From: Microbacterium arborescens
Lineage (GTDB): Bacteria > Actinomycetota > Actinomycetes > Actinomycetales > Microbacteriaceae
Length of the DNA stretch: 64,000 bases
Direction of reading: 5' to 3'
Assembly: GCF_030369635.1 (NCBI RefSeq)
Contig: NZ_CP128474.1
Span: 1,302,001-1,366,000 of the forward strand
Shown: positions 53,550 to 62,122 of the stretch, piece after piece
Layout: each line of letters begins with the position of its first letter
How positions within the stretch are numbered: the first letter of the stretch is position 1
Translations under genes and position numbers: made by a program
Notes under the pieces: model-generated
Told to the model about the DNA's origin: nothing
Database searches by the model: none
What the model saw: the letters and a program-made list of their open reading frames with translations, nothing else

Positions 53550-53609
53550 GGGCGCAGTTCCGCGCGTCAGGCGCGGCTTCGAGTGCGCCTGGCACGCGAA
53601 ACTGCGCCC
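53550..53609. repeat. Extragenic palindrome with 25-bp arms
   Basis: Arms 53550-53574 and 53585-53609 pair at 23 of 25 positions (one G-T) around a 10-nt loop. It occupies the gap between ppgK and the PAP2 gene, 25 bp past the ppgK stop on the minus strand. It may end ppgK transcription or be a mobile repeat. Confidence 0.85.
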
Positions 53610-53634
53610 GAGACCGACGCCGCAGCCACCCGCG

Positions 53635-54459
53635 TCAGTGGGCGGTCGTGCCGGCGAGGTCTTCCGTGGTCTCGTCGAGGACGCCGGGCCGTTCGCCCGC
53701 GAGAGCGAGGGCCGCCGCGCCGATGATGCCGGCGTTGTTGCGGTGGACGGCGGGGACGATGGGCGTCTTCAGATCGAGCAGCGGCAGGAACTTGTCGGCG
53801 TGCTTCGACACGCCGCCCCCGACGACGAACAGGTCGGGGGAGAAGAGGAACTCGATGTGGCTGTAGTACCACTGCAGCCGTTCGGCCCATTCGGGCCAGT
53901 CGAGCTCATCGCGTTCCATCGCGGAGTACGCGGCCCACGCCTCGGCGTCCTTGCCGTGCTTGGCGCGCTGCACGTGGCCGAGCTCGGAGTTGGGGATCAG
54001 CACGCCGTTGTAGATCATCGCCGACCCGATACCGGTGCCGAGGGTCGTGAGGATGACGAGCCCGTCCTGGCCGCGTGCGGCGCCGTAACGCAGCTCGGCG
54101 ACCCCGGCGACATCCGCGTCGTTGGCGAAGTGGATCTGACGACCGAGCCCCTGCTCGAAGAAGGTCTCGGCCTCGAAGTCGATCCAGGTGTCGGCGACGT
54201 TGGCCGCGGAGAGGGTGCGGCCGTTCTTCACGATCGCGGGGAATGCCACGCCGAGCGGGACGTCGCCTGCAGCGGTGACCTCGAGGCGGTCGAGGACCAC
54301 CTTCACGGCACCGAGGACGTCTTCGGGCTCGGCGCCCTTAGGGGTCGCGACCTTGATGCGGTCGGTCAGGAGGTCGCCGGTCGACAGATCGACCACCGCT
54401 CCCTTGATCCCGGTTCCACCGATGTCCACCCCGACGGCCCGCGTCGCACTCGCACTCAT
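53635..54459 (-). CDS. ppgK: Polyphosphate glucokinase
   Basis: 274-residue ROK-fold kinase that phosphorylates glucose with polyphosphate or ATP. The phosphate-binding VGVDIGGTGIKGAVVD and the actinobacterial PpgK-typical TLGTGIGSAMIYNG, with NSELGHVQRAKHGKDAEAW, are present. The usual ROK CxCGxxGC zinc motif is absent, as is normal for PpgK. TAGGCT lies 7 nt before the ATG. It is divergent from a short SPOR-like gene. Confidence 0.94.
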   Translation of the reverse strand: MSASATRAVGVDIGGTGIKGAVVDLSTGDLLTDRIKVATPKGAEPEDVLGAVKVVLDRLEVTAAGDVPLGVAFPAIVKNGRTLSAANVADTWIDFEAETFFEQGLGRQIHFANDADVAGVAELRYGAARGQDGLVILTTLGTGIGSAMIYNGVLIPNSELGHVQRAKHGKDAEAWAAYSAMERDELDWPEWAERLQWYYSHIEFLFSPDLFVVGGGVSKHADKFLPLLDLKTPIVPAVHRNNAGIIGAAALALAGERPGVLDETTEDLAGTTAH

Positions 54460-54466
54460 GCGGCTC

Positions 54467-54472
54467 AGCCTA
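54467..54472 (-). promoter_or_regulatory. -10 box, leaderless ppgK transcript
   Basis: TAGGCT, 7 nt before the ATG at 54459. Confidence 0.55.
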
Positions 54473-54493
54473 TCGAGCGCGAGCGGGGCCGAT

Positions 54494-54499
54494 TAGGCT
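54494..54499 (+). promoter_or_regulatory. -10 box of the 54538 gene
   Basis: TAGGCT, giving a leader of about 32 nt that includes a GGAG Shine-Dalgarno. Confidence 0.55.
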
Positions 54500-54537
54500 C
54501 GGATCGAGCGCCACCGTAGGCGCAGTCTGGAGCGACC

Positions 54538-54759
54538 ATGCCCGAGAGCGACGGCGAGTACTGGTACAACCTCACGACACACGAGGTCGAGCGCGGCAAG
54601 CAGTCGCCGGGCGCCGATCGCGCGGGTCCCTTCGCCTCTGCCGAGGAGGCCTCCCGCGCGCCGCAGATCATGGCGCAGCGGTCCCAGGCGTGGCGAGAGG
54701 ACGAGGCGCAGGACGACGACTGGGGCACGCCGCCGTCGGAGGGCGCTCGCCGCCAGTAG
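54538..54759 (+). CDS. Small SPOR-like protein upstream of glnA2
   Basis: 73-residue hydrophilic protein beginning MPESDGEYWYNLTTHEVERG, with an aromatic-rich start and a charged middle (FASAEEASRAPQIM) that resembles a SPOR-like fold. GGAG lies 5 nt before the ATG. It precedes glnA2 by 33 nt and may be co-transcribed with it. The function is unknown. The SPOR relation is an inference from pattern and neighbourhood and is weak. Confidence 0.75.
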   Translation: MPESDGEYWYNLTTHEVERGKQSPGADRAGPFASAEEASRAPQIMAQRSQAWREDEAQDDDWGTPPSEGARRQ

Positions 54760-54792
54760 TCTGGGATCCGACCCTGTCTCGGAGAGGACGCG

Positions 54793-56130
54793 ATGGACAA
54801 GCAGCGGGACTTCGTACTGCGAACGATCGAGGAGCGCGGCGTCAAGTTCGTGCGGCTCTGGTTCACCGACGTGATCGGCACCCTCAAGTCGGTGGCGATC
54901 GCCCCGGCCGAGGTCGAGGGGGCCTTCGCCGAGGGGCTCGGCTTCGATGGTTCGGCGATCGAAGGGCTGACGCGCAGCTACGAGTCCGATCTGCTCGCGC
55001 ACCCCGACCCGACGACCTTCCAGCTGCTGCCCTGGCGGGGTGAGATCGACCCGACGGCTCGGATGTTCTGCGACATCACCACGCCCGACGGCCAGCCCGC
55101 CGTCGCCGATCCTCGCAACGTCCTGAAGCGCACCCTCGCGAAGGCGGCCGACTCCGGGTTCACGTTCTACACGCACCCCGAGATCGAGTTCTACCTGCTG
55201 AAGTCGTCGTCGTACGGACCCGACGGTCCCGAGCCGGTCGACTCCGCCGGGTACTTCGACAACGTTCCCGGCGGCACGGCCCACGACTTCCGGCGCCGCT
55301 CGGTGCGGATGCTGGAAGACCTCGGCATCTCGGTCGAGTACAGCCACCACGAGGGCGGCCCCGGCCAGAACGAGATCGACCTGCGTTACGCGGACGCCCT
55401 CGCGACGGCCGACAACATCATGACCTTCCGCACCGTCATCAAGGAGGTGGCGATCGAGCAGGGCGTGTACGCGACCTTCATGCCGAAGCCCCTCAGCGGG
55501 CACCCCGGCAGCGGCATGCACACCCACATGTCGCTGTTCGAGGGCGACGTCAACGCGTTCTACGAAGAGGGCGCGCAATACCAGCTCTCGCAGACCGGCC
55601 GGCAGTTCATCGCGGGACTTCTGCGCCACGCCAACGAGATCTCGGCGGTCACCAACCAGTTCGTCAACTCGTACAAGCGGCTGTGGGGCGGCGACGAAGC
55701 GCCGAGCTTCATCACCTGGGGCCACAACAACCGCTCGGCGCTCGTGCGCGTGCCGATGTACAAGCCCAACAAGAGCCAGTCGTCGCGCGTCGAGTACCGT
55801 GCCCTCGACTCGGCTGCCAACCCCTACCTCGCGTACGCGCTGCTGCTCGCCGCGGGTCTCAAGGGCATCGAAGAGGGCTACGAGCTTCCCGCCGAGGCCG
55901 AGGACAACGTGTGGTCGCTGACCGACTCCGAGCGGCGCGCCCTCGGTTACGCGCCCTTGCCCGCAAGCCTCGACCACGCTCTCGAGTACATGGAGGAGTC
56001 GGAGCTCGTCGCCGAGACGCTCGGCGAGCAGGTGTTCAACTACGTGCTGCTCAACAAGCGTCGCGAATGGCAGAACTACCGTGCCCAGGTGACGCCGTTC
56101 GAGCTCAAGAGCAATCTGGAGATGCTCTGA
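54793..56130 (+). CDS. glnA2: Glutamine synthetase, GlnA2 type
   Basis: 445 residues, shorter than GlnA1 in this window. It has the ATP/ammonia region HPEIEFYLL, the central EYSHHEGGPGQNEIDLRYADAL glutamate site and GMHTHMSL. It lacks the GlnA1 N-terminal extension. In Mycobacterium GlnA2 is linked to glnE in the same order and is dispensable relative to GlnA1. AGGA is 4 nt from the ATG. It is followed after 4 nt by glnE. Confidence 0.96.
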   Translation: MDKQRDFVLRTIEERGVKFVRLWFTDVIGTLKSVAIAPAEVEGAFAEGLGFDGSAIEGLTRSYESDLLAHPDPTTFQLLPWRGEIDPTARMFCDITTPDGQPAVADPRNVLKRTLAKAADSGFTFYTHPEIEFYLLKSSSYGPDGPEPVDSAGYFDNVPGGTAHDFRRRSVRMLEDLGISVEYSHHEGGPGQNEIDLRYADALATADNIMTFRTVIKEVAIEQGVYATFMPKPLSGHPGSGMHTHMSLFEGDVNAFYEEGAQYQLSQTGRQFIAGLLRHANEISAVTNQFVNSYKRLWGGDEAPSFITWGHNNRSALVRVPMYKPNKSQSSRVEYRALDSAANPYLAYALLLAAGLKGIEEGYELPAEAEDNVWSLTDSERRALGYAPLPASLDHALEYMEESELVAETLGEQVFNYVLLNKRREWQNYRAQVTPFELKSNLEML

Positions 56131-56134
56131 GGCC

Positions 56135-59125
56135 ATGACCCGGTCACCTCGTTCGACCGGACTGACGGGGCTGGCCCGGGCGGGTTTCGACGATCTCGGA
56201 CGGGCCGACGCCGACCTGGCGGAGCTCGCCGAGCTGACGAGCGTCGATCGCGACGAGCTCGTGGCGTCGGCCGAGGCCGCGGCGGATCCCGACGCAGCTG
56301 TCTCCGCCCTCCTGCGCATCGCTCGTCGAGACGCATCGGTCGTCACCGACGCGTTGCGACGCCGCCCCGCAGCGGTCTGGTCGGTGCTGGGTGCGTCGCA
56401 GGGGCTGGCGGACTTCTACCTGCGACATCCCGAAGAGCTCGCCGACCTTGCGTCCGACGGCGACGGTCTTCCGACGCGCGACGAGCTGACGGCGCAGATG
56501 CTCGAGTCCGTCGGCGCTGACGACGGCTTCGCGGCTTCCTCGGGCGACGATGCGTGGGTCGCGCTACGGGTGCGGTATCGGCGGATGCTGGCGCGGATCG
56601 CGCGGTTCGATCTTGCGGCATCCGATCCGACGATCATCTTGCACGCGGTGGCCGCGGCCCTGGCGGATGCCGCGGGGGCGGCGCTGGAGGCGTCGCTCGC
56701 CGTCGCGCGCAGCAGACTCGTCGCGGGCGTCCCCGGAGCGGGGCGCTTCGATCGCGACGCGGTCGCCGCGACCCGCCTCGCGATCATCGGGATGGGAAAG
56801 TCCGGGGCGCGAGAGCTCAACTATGTCAGCGACGTCGACGTGATCTTCGTCGGCGGCTCCGCCGACGAGGACGTCGTGTCGGAGTCGCAGTCGGTCGAGA
56901 TCGCAACGAGACTCGCGATCCAGACGATGCGGGGCATCTCGGAGGTCGAGATCGAGCCGCCCCTGTGGGAGGTCGATCCGAACCTGCGCCCGGAGGGGAA
57001 GCAGGGCGCGCTCGTGCGCACACTCGAGTCGCACGTCGCCTATTACGACCGGTGGGCGAAGAGCTGGGAGTTCCAGGCGCTGCTCAAAGCCCGGCCGCTC
57101 GCCGGCGATGCGGAGCTGGGGGAGCAGTACGTCGACGCCGTCCAGCCGATGGTGTGGGCGAGCGCGGCCCGCGAGAACTTCGTCGAGAGCGTGCAGAAGA
57201 TGCGCGAGCGCGTGACCGACCACATCCCGCCCGGCGAGGTTGCGCGGCAGCTCAAGCTCGGTCCCGGTGGTATCCGCGACGTCGAGTTCACGGTTCAGCT
57301 GCTCCAGCTCGTGCACGGCGCATCGGACGAACGAGTCCGGGAGCGCTCCACACTCGATGCCCTCGATGCGCTCGTCTCGGAGGGCTACATCGGACGCGAG
57401 GATGCTTCGCGCTTCGCGCTCGATTATCGGCGCCTCCGCGTGATGGAGCACAGGCTGCAGCTCCGCGAGCTGCGCCGGACCCATCTCATGCCTGAAGACG
57501 GAGCAGCGCTGCGCACCCTCGCCCGCTCGTCGCGCCTCGGCGACGGCGGCGACCGGGTGGTCTCGGTATGGGACGACATCAAGCGCGAAGTGCGCGAGAT
57601 CCACGTGCGGCTGTTCTACCGTCCGCTGCTCTCCGCCGTCGCCGCGCTCCCCGCCGACGAGCACACCCTCTCACCCGAGGCGGCTAAGGCCCGCCTGGCG
57701 GCGATCGGGTTCCGCGACCCGGCCGGCGCGCTGCGTCACATCGGAGCGCTGACGAGTGGCCTCAGCCGCAAGGCCGTGATCCAACGCCACCTCATGCCCG
57801 TCATGATCCGCTGGTTCGCCGACGGTGTGGATCCCGATTACGGCCTCCTCGCTTTCCGGCGCATCAGCGAGCGGCTCGGGAACACGCCGTGGTTCCTCCG
57901 GATGCTGCGCGATTCGTCGGGCGCCGCGGAAAGCCTGACCCGGCTGCTGTCGGGGTCACGATATGTCGGCGAGCTCATGGAGTGGATCCCCGAATCGATC
58001 GCGTGGCTCGACTCGCCCGATCAGCTCCGGCCGCGCCCGGGATTCGTGCTGCAGGAGGAAGCCCGCGCCATCCAGACCCGGCATGCTTCCATCGACGATG
58101 CCATGGCTGCGGTCCGGGCGCTCAGGCGGCGCGAGCTGCTGCGGCTCGCGATGGCCGCTGTCGTCGGCGAGCTCTCCATCGAAGAGCTCGCGGAGGGCCT
58201 GACCACCATCACCGAGGTCACGATCCAGGCGACGCTCCGTGCCGTGCGGCGCGAGGTGCTTCCGCCCGAAGACGATCGCCTCGAGTTCTCCGTCATCGCG
58301 ATGGGACGCTTCGGCGGGGCCGAACTGGGCTTCGGATCGGATGCCGACATCATCTACGTGTTCGACGCGAACGGCGTCCCCGCTCAGCGCGCTCAGGAAC
58401 TCGCGCTCCAGCTCGTGCAGGGTGTGCGGCGGTACTCCGAGGACCACCGCCTGCCGCTCGAGCTCGACGCGGGCCTGCGTCCGGAAGGCCGCAACGGCCC
58501 GCTCGTGCGTTCTCTGGAGTCGTACGCCGAGTACTACCGGCGCTGGTCGCTGTCGTGGGAGGCCCAGGCTCTCCTGCGCGCCCGTGGCGTCGCGGGAAGT
58601 GTGACGCTCATCACCCGGTTCCTGGCCCTCGCCGACGACTTGCGCTATCCCGTGGCGCCCGACGCCCAAGGACTCCGCGAGATCCGGCGTATCAAGGCCC
58701 GTGTCGAGAGCGAGCGGCTGCCGCAGGGCCAGGACCGTTCTCGGCACCTCAAGCTGGGACCGGGCGGTCTGAGCGACGTCGAGTGGCTCGTGCAGCTCAT
58801 TCAGCTCGAGCATGCGCACCGCGCGCCGGGCCTGCGCACGACGTCGACCATCGCCGCCCTCGAAGCGGCGGTCGGCGCCGAGCTCATTCCGCGGGACGCC
58901 GCCGAGAAGCTGTTCGCGGCGTGGCGGCTCGCCAGTCGGCTGCGGTCGGCGAACACCCTGCTGTCAGGTCAGACCAGCGACGTCCTGCCCACTGATCGTG
59001 GCCGGCTCGACGGAATCGGCCGCCTGCTGGGGTATCCGGCACGATCGGCGACCGTCGTGGAGGAGGATTGGATGCGCGCCGCGCGCCAAGCCCGCCGCGT
59101 GTTCGAGAAGCTCTTCTACGGCTAA
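56135..59125 (+). CDS. glnE: Glutamine synthetase adenylyltransferase/deadenylylase
   Basis: 996 residues in two nucleotidyltransferase halves, each with the catalytic aspartates: NYVSDVDVIFVGGSA near residue 230 and LGFGSDADIIYVFDANG near 735; each is followed by its helical GlnD-type domain (KLGPGGIRDVEFTVQLLQLVH and KLGPGGLSDVEWLVQLIQLEH). It switches GlnA1 activity by adenylylating the tyrosine equivalent to Tyr397 of E. coli GS. It starts 4 nt after glnA2. Confidence 0.97.
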   Translation: MTRSPRSTGLTGLARAGFDDLGRADADLAELAELTSVDRDELVASAEAAADPDAAVSALLRIARRDASVVTDALRRRPAAVWSVLGASQGLADFYLRHPEELADLASDGDGLPTRDELTAQMLESVGADDGFAASSGDDAWVALRVRYRRMLARIARFDLAASDPTIILHAVAAALADAAGAALEASLAVARSRLVAGVPGAGRFDRDAVAATRLAIIGMGKSGARELNYVSDVDVIFVGGSADEDVVSESQSVEIATRLAIQTMRGISEVEIEPPLWEVDPNLRPEGKQGALVRTLESHVAYYDRWAKSWEFQALLKARPLAGDAELGEQYVDAVQPMVWASAARENFVESVQKMRERVTDHIPPGEVARQLKLGPGGIRDVEFTVQLLQLVHGASDERVRERSTLDALDALVSEGYIGREDASRFALDYRRLRVMEHRLQLRELRRTHLMPEDGAALRTLARSSRLGDGGDRVVSVWDDIKREVREIHVRLFYRPLLSAVAALPADEHTLSPEAAKARLAAIGFRDPAGALRHIGALTSGLSRKAVIQRHLMPVMIRWFADGVDPDYGLLAFRRISERLGNTPWFLRMLRDSSGAAESLTRLLSGSRYVGELMEWIPESIAWLDSPDQLRPRPGFVLQEEARAIQTRHASIDDAMAAVRALRRRELLRLAMAAVVGELSIEELAEGLTTITEVTIQATLRAVRREVLPPEDDRLEFSVIAMGRFGGAELGFGSDADIIYVFDANGVPAQRAQELALQLVQGVRRYSEDHRLPLELDAGLRPEGRNGPLVRSLESYAEYYRRWSLSWEAQALLRARGVAGSVTLITRFLALADDLRYPVAPDAQGLREIRRIKARVESERLPQGQDRSRHLKLGPGGLSDVEWLVQLIQLEHAHRAPGLRTTSTIAALEAAVGAELIPRDAAEKLFAAWRLASRLRSANTLLSGQTSDVLPTDRGRLDGIGRLLGYPARSATVVEEDWMRAARQARRVFEKLFYG

Positions 59126-59134
59126 AGGGGAAAC

Positions 59135-60037
59135 ATGTCGGTTGGTCTGCTGGCTGTCGTCGACGACATCCTGAGCGCGGCTCTGCGCGCTTCCGCGAAG
59201 TCGGCGGGTGTGGTGATCGACGACGCCGCCGTGACGCCGCAGTACGTCCAGGGGATCACACCGGCCCGAGAGCTTCCCGTCGTGGGGAAGATCGCGCTCG
59301 GCTCGATCGCGAACAAGTTCCTCATCATCATCCCCGTGGCGCTGCTGCTGACCGCATTCGCGCCCGCCGTGCTCCCGTTCCTGCTGATCCTCGGCGGCAT
59401 GTTCCTCTGCTACGAGGGTGCCGAGAAGGTGCTCGAGTGGTTCGGCGTGCATCACGGCGTCGAGGATGACGGTCCGCGGGATGAGAAGAAGCTCGTGCTC
59501 GGTGCCGTACGAACGGACCTGATTCTCTCCGCCGAGATCATGCTGATCTCGCTGTCGAACCTCGACGAGGGAATGGGCATCTGGCAGACGCTCGCCGTCC
59601 TCGCCATCATCGCGCTGCTGATGACCGGCGTCGTCTACGGAGCTGTCGCTCTGCTGGTGAAGATCGACGACATCGGCCTGCGCATGGCGAAGAACCCGTC
59701 GTCGCGGGTGCGCCACACGGGGATGCGGATCGTCCGGTCGATGCCCGCCGTCTTCCGCGTCATCAGCGTCGTGGGAACCGTCGCGATGCTGTGGGTGGGT
59801 GGGCACCTCGTGCTCGCGAACCTCGGCGAGGTGGGGGTGGCCTTCACACTCGACCTGCTGCACGGGGTGGAGCACTTGCTCGAAGCCGCGGGCGGTGTGG
59901 TCGTCTGGATCGGCGAGACGGCCGTGTCGGCGATCGCCGGGCTGCTCGTCGGGCTCGTGATCGTCGGCGTGCTGATGGTGATCCGGCGCCTCCGCCACGG
60001 CGGACCGCAGCATGCCGGAGACGCCGCGACCCACTGA
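59135..60037 (+). CDS. DUF808 (YedI-family) membrane protein
   Basis: 300 residues with five to six hydrophobic segments. It matches DUF808 through the N-terminal LLAVVDDILSAALRASAKSAGVVIDDAAVTPQYV and the segment PARELPVVGKIALGSIANK. GGGG precedes the ATG by 4 nt, 9 nt after glnE. Function unknown. Position after glnE is probably incidental, since the protein is not known to act in nitrogen metabolism. Confidence 0.9.
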   Translation: MSVGLLAVVDDILSAALRASAKSAGVVIDDAAVTPQYVQGITPARELPVVGKIALGSIANKFLIIIPVALLLTAFAPAVLPFLLILGGMFLCYEGAEKVLEWFGVHHGVEDDGPRDEKKLVLGAVRTDLILSAEIMLISLSNLDEGMGIWQTLAVLAIIALLMTGVVYGAVALLVKIDDIGLRMAKNPSSRVRHTGMRIVRSMPAVFRVISVVGTVAMLWVGGHLVLANLGEVGVAFTLDLLHGVEHLLEAAGGVVVWIGETAVSAIAGLLVGLVIVGVLMVIRRLRHGGPQHAGDAATH

Positions 60038-60116
60038 CCTACCCTCGCTCGCCGCATCCGACGGGCATGGTGATGGGCGCGACGTCAAGCCGCCTGCACT
60101 CGGTTCGCGACTCTCA

Positions 60117-60122
60117 TAGCCT
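60117..60122 (+). promoter_or_regulatory. -10 box, leaderless alpha/beta hydrolase transcript
   Basis: TAGCCT, 6 nt before the GTG at 60129. Confidence 0.6.
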
Positions 60123-60128
60123 GACCAA

Positions 60129-60932
60129 GTGACGACGACTTCGACGCTGCCGCGCCCCGCGCGCGTCGAGTGGTCGCCCCGGCAGTTCTCGGTCGACGGG
60201 CTTGTCTTCCGCGTGTGGAGTTCCGCCGCAGAAGCGTCGTCTCCGACCATCGTGCTCGTCCACGGCGTGGGCATGTCTCACCGCTCATTCCTCCACCTCC
60301 ACCCGAGGCTCGCGCGTACCGCGTCGGTGCACAGCGTCGATCTGCCGGGCTTCGCGGGCCTGCCGGCGCCCGAGGTCGACGTCTCGGTCGCCGCGATGGC
60401 GGATGCCCTCGCGGACGTGCTCCGCCGCGTTGTCGCACGCCCCGCCGTGCTGGTCGGACACTCGATGGGGGCGCAGTGGGTGGTCGAGACGGCCGTGCGG
60501 CATCCGGACCTGGTCGGTGGGCTCGTCCTGATCGGCCCGGTCGTCGATGATCAGCGCCGCGGGCTGCCCGCGCAGGCCGTGGCGCTGGCTCGCGACGGGC
60601 TGCGGGAGCCGCCGCGGGTGAACCTCCGCGTCACGCTCGACTACCTCCGCACCGGCCCGCGCTGGTTCTTCGCGCAGGTCCGGCACATGCTCGCCTATCC
60701 TCTCGAGGAGCGCGTGGCAGAGGCCGTCGTGCCGACCCTCGTGGTGCGCGGCGGCCGCGACCCGATCGCCGGGAACGGGTGGGTCGATCGCCTCGCGGCG
60801 CGAACCGCTCGGAGCAGTGTGCTCGTGGTACCGGGCAAGGGGCACCACGTCGAGCGCACCGCAGCGGAGGCCGTCGCACACGGCATCCTCGCTCTGACAG
60901 CATCCGGCGGCCACCCCGCGGGCGCATCATGA
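60129..60932 (+). CDS. Alpha/beta hydrolase
   Basis: 267 residues. HG oxyanion residues 45-46, nucleophile Ser112 in GHSMGAQ, and C-terminal His in VVPGKGHHVERT give the full triad pattern. There is no signal peptide. Substrate unknown; it resembles esterases of the haloperoxidase/lipase-like group. It overlaps the next hydrolase gene by 4 nt (ATGA), so the two are co-expressed. A leaderless GTG start is predicted. Confidence 0.88.
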   Translation: MTTTSTLPRPARVEWSPRQFSVDGLVFRVWSSAAEASSPTIVLVHGVGMSHRSFLHLHPRLARTASVHSVDLPGFAGLPAPEVDVSVAAMADALADVLRRVVARPAVLVGHSMGAQWVVETAVRHPDLVGGLVLIGPVVDDQRRGLPAQAVALARDGLREPPRVNLRVTLDYLRTGPRWFFAQVRHMLAYPLEERVAEAVVPTLVVRGGRDPIAGNGWVDRLAARTARSSVLVVPGKGHHVERTAAEAVAHGILALTASGGHPAGAS

Positions 60933-61600
60933 TGCGGCGCGCGCTCCGCGATGCGACGTGGTGGATAGCGGACTACGCCTACGCGGCCGTGTGGCAGGTG
61001 CGCGCCTTCTTCTCGCGCACGGATCCCGGCGACTTCCGGTCGGGAGACGGCACACCCATCGTCGTGCTCCCCGGCGTTTACGAGACGTGGCGGTTCCTGC
61101 AGCCCCTCATCACCGCGCTCCACGACCGCGGGCACCCCGTTCACGTGATCGCCGCGCTGGGTCGAAACCGATGGCCCGTGCCGCGTGCAGCGCGCCACGT
61201 CACGGACTACCTGGAGCAGCACGACCTCGACGATGTCGTGATCGTCGCGCACAGCAAGGGAGGCCTGGTCGGCAAGCAGGTGATGGCGGATGCCGCTGCC
61301 GGCGGTCGTATCCGAGGCATGGTCGCCGTCGCGAGCCCGTTCGCCGGCTCGGTCTACGGGCGGCTCATGCTCGTACCGTCGCTGCGGGCGTTCTCGCCGA
61401 GCGCGCCGGGGATTCTGGCGTTGGCGCGCGAGGTGAGCCCCAACCCGCGCATCGTGTCGGTGTACGGAGACTTCGACCCGCACATCCCCGGCGGCAGCGA
61501 GCTCGACGGTGCGCGCAACGTCCGGCTGGAGACGGGCGGGCACTTCCGCATCCTCGCGCATCCGCGGGTCATCGCGGAGGTCGTCCGGCTGGCGGGATGA
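60929..61600 (+). CDS. Lipase-like alpha/beta hydrolase
   Basis: 223 residues. The nucleophile is in VAHSKGGLVGKQVM, with the PIVVLPGVYETWRFLQPL oxyanion region and a C-terminal His in LETGGHFRILAHP. The pattern resembles triacylglycerol-lipase or PGAP1-type hydrolases. The N-terminus (RRALRDATWWIADYAYAAVWQVR) is partly hydrophobic and may associate with the membrane. The start is ATG 60929 inside the previous stop; 60932 is also possible. It pairs with the upstream hydrolase. Confidence 0.86.
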   Translation: MMRRALRDATWWIADYAYAAVWQVRAFFSRTDPGDFRSGDGTPIVVLPGVYETWRFLQPLITALHDRGHPVHVIAALGRNRWPVPRAARHVTDYLEQHDLDDVVIVAHSKGGLVGKQVMADAAAGGRIRGMVAVASPFAGSVYGRLMLVPSLRAFSPSAPGILALAREVSPNPRIVSVYGDFDPHIPGGSELDGARNVRLETGGHFRILAHPRVIAEVVRLAG

Positions 61601-61606
61601 CGGTGA

Positions 61607-62014
61607 TCAGTTGATGATCTCCGCGCGCTCGCGGGCCATGCGGGCGATGCGCTCCCGCCACGTCTGCAGCGCTTCGGGAGACAGCCGCGTCCAGTCGGTG
61701 ACTTCGGCGACGATCCGCAGGGGAGCGGCCGAGCGATAGGACTGGGTGGGATTACCCGGGAACTTCTTGTCGGTGACGTTCGGGTCGTCCTCGAAATCAC
61801 CGGTCGGTTCGACGACGTAGACGCGGGGCTCGCCGGGCACGGGAGCGATCTCGGCAGCGAGACCGGCACCGTCCTTCACCGCCGTGAAGTACACGTGGTT
61901 CATCGTGATCTCCGGGCGGTAGTTGGAGGGGCGGCCCGGGGTGAGCAGGTCGCCGACGCGCAGCGACGCCTTCGTGCCGTGGAAGAACGGCCCGGGAAGG
62001 TCAGAGAGATTCAC
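61607..62014 (-). CDS. arr: Rifamycin ADP-ribosyltransferase
   Basis: 135-residue Arr enzyme that inactivates rifampicin by ADP-ribosylation using NAD+. The catalytic residues match Arr of Mycobacterium smegmatis (His19/Tyr49/Asp84) at a constant offset of 7: H12 (FFHGTKA), Y42 (HVYFTA) and D77 (EDDPNVTDKKFPGNPT). GTG 62014 is taken as start; a CATCCT -10-like hexamer lies 6 nt upstream. A longer in-frame reading with an Arg-rich start is rejected. Convergent with the lipase-like gene. Confidence 0.93.
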   Translation of the reverse strand: MNLSDLPGPFFHGTKASLRVGDLLTPGRPSNYRPEITMNHVYFTAVKDGAGLAAEIAPVPGEPRVYVVEPTGDFEDDPNVTDKKFPGNPTQSYRSAAPLRIVAEVTDWTRLSPEALQTWRERIARMARERAEIIN

Positions 62015-62066
62015 CCGATCAGGATGGCGCCGACTGCGCCGACGATGCAAGCGCCCGACAACGACG

Positions 62067-62107
62067 GAGCCCCGCCGGCCGGCTCGAGAGAGCGGGCGAC
62101 GGGGCTC
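62067..62107 (-). terminator. Terminator of glnA1
   Basis: CGGGGCTC (62100-62107) and GAGCCCCG (62067-62074) form a stem 16 nt past the glnA1 stop on the minus strand. No T-run. Confidence 0.6.
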
Positions 62108-62122
62108 GTCGCAGCCGGTGTG

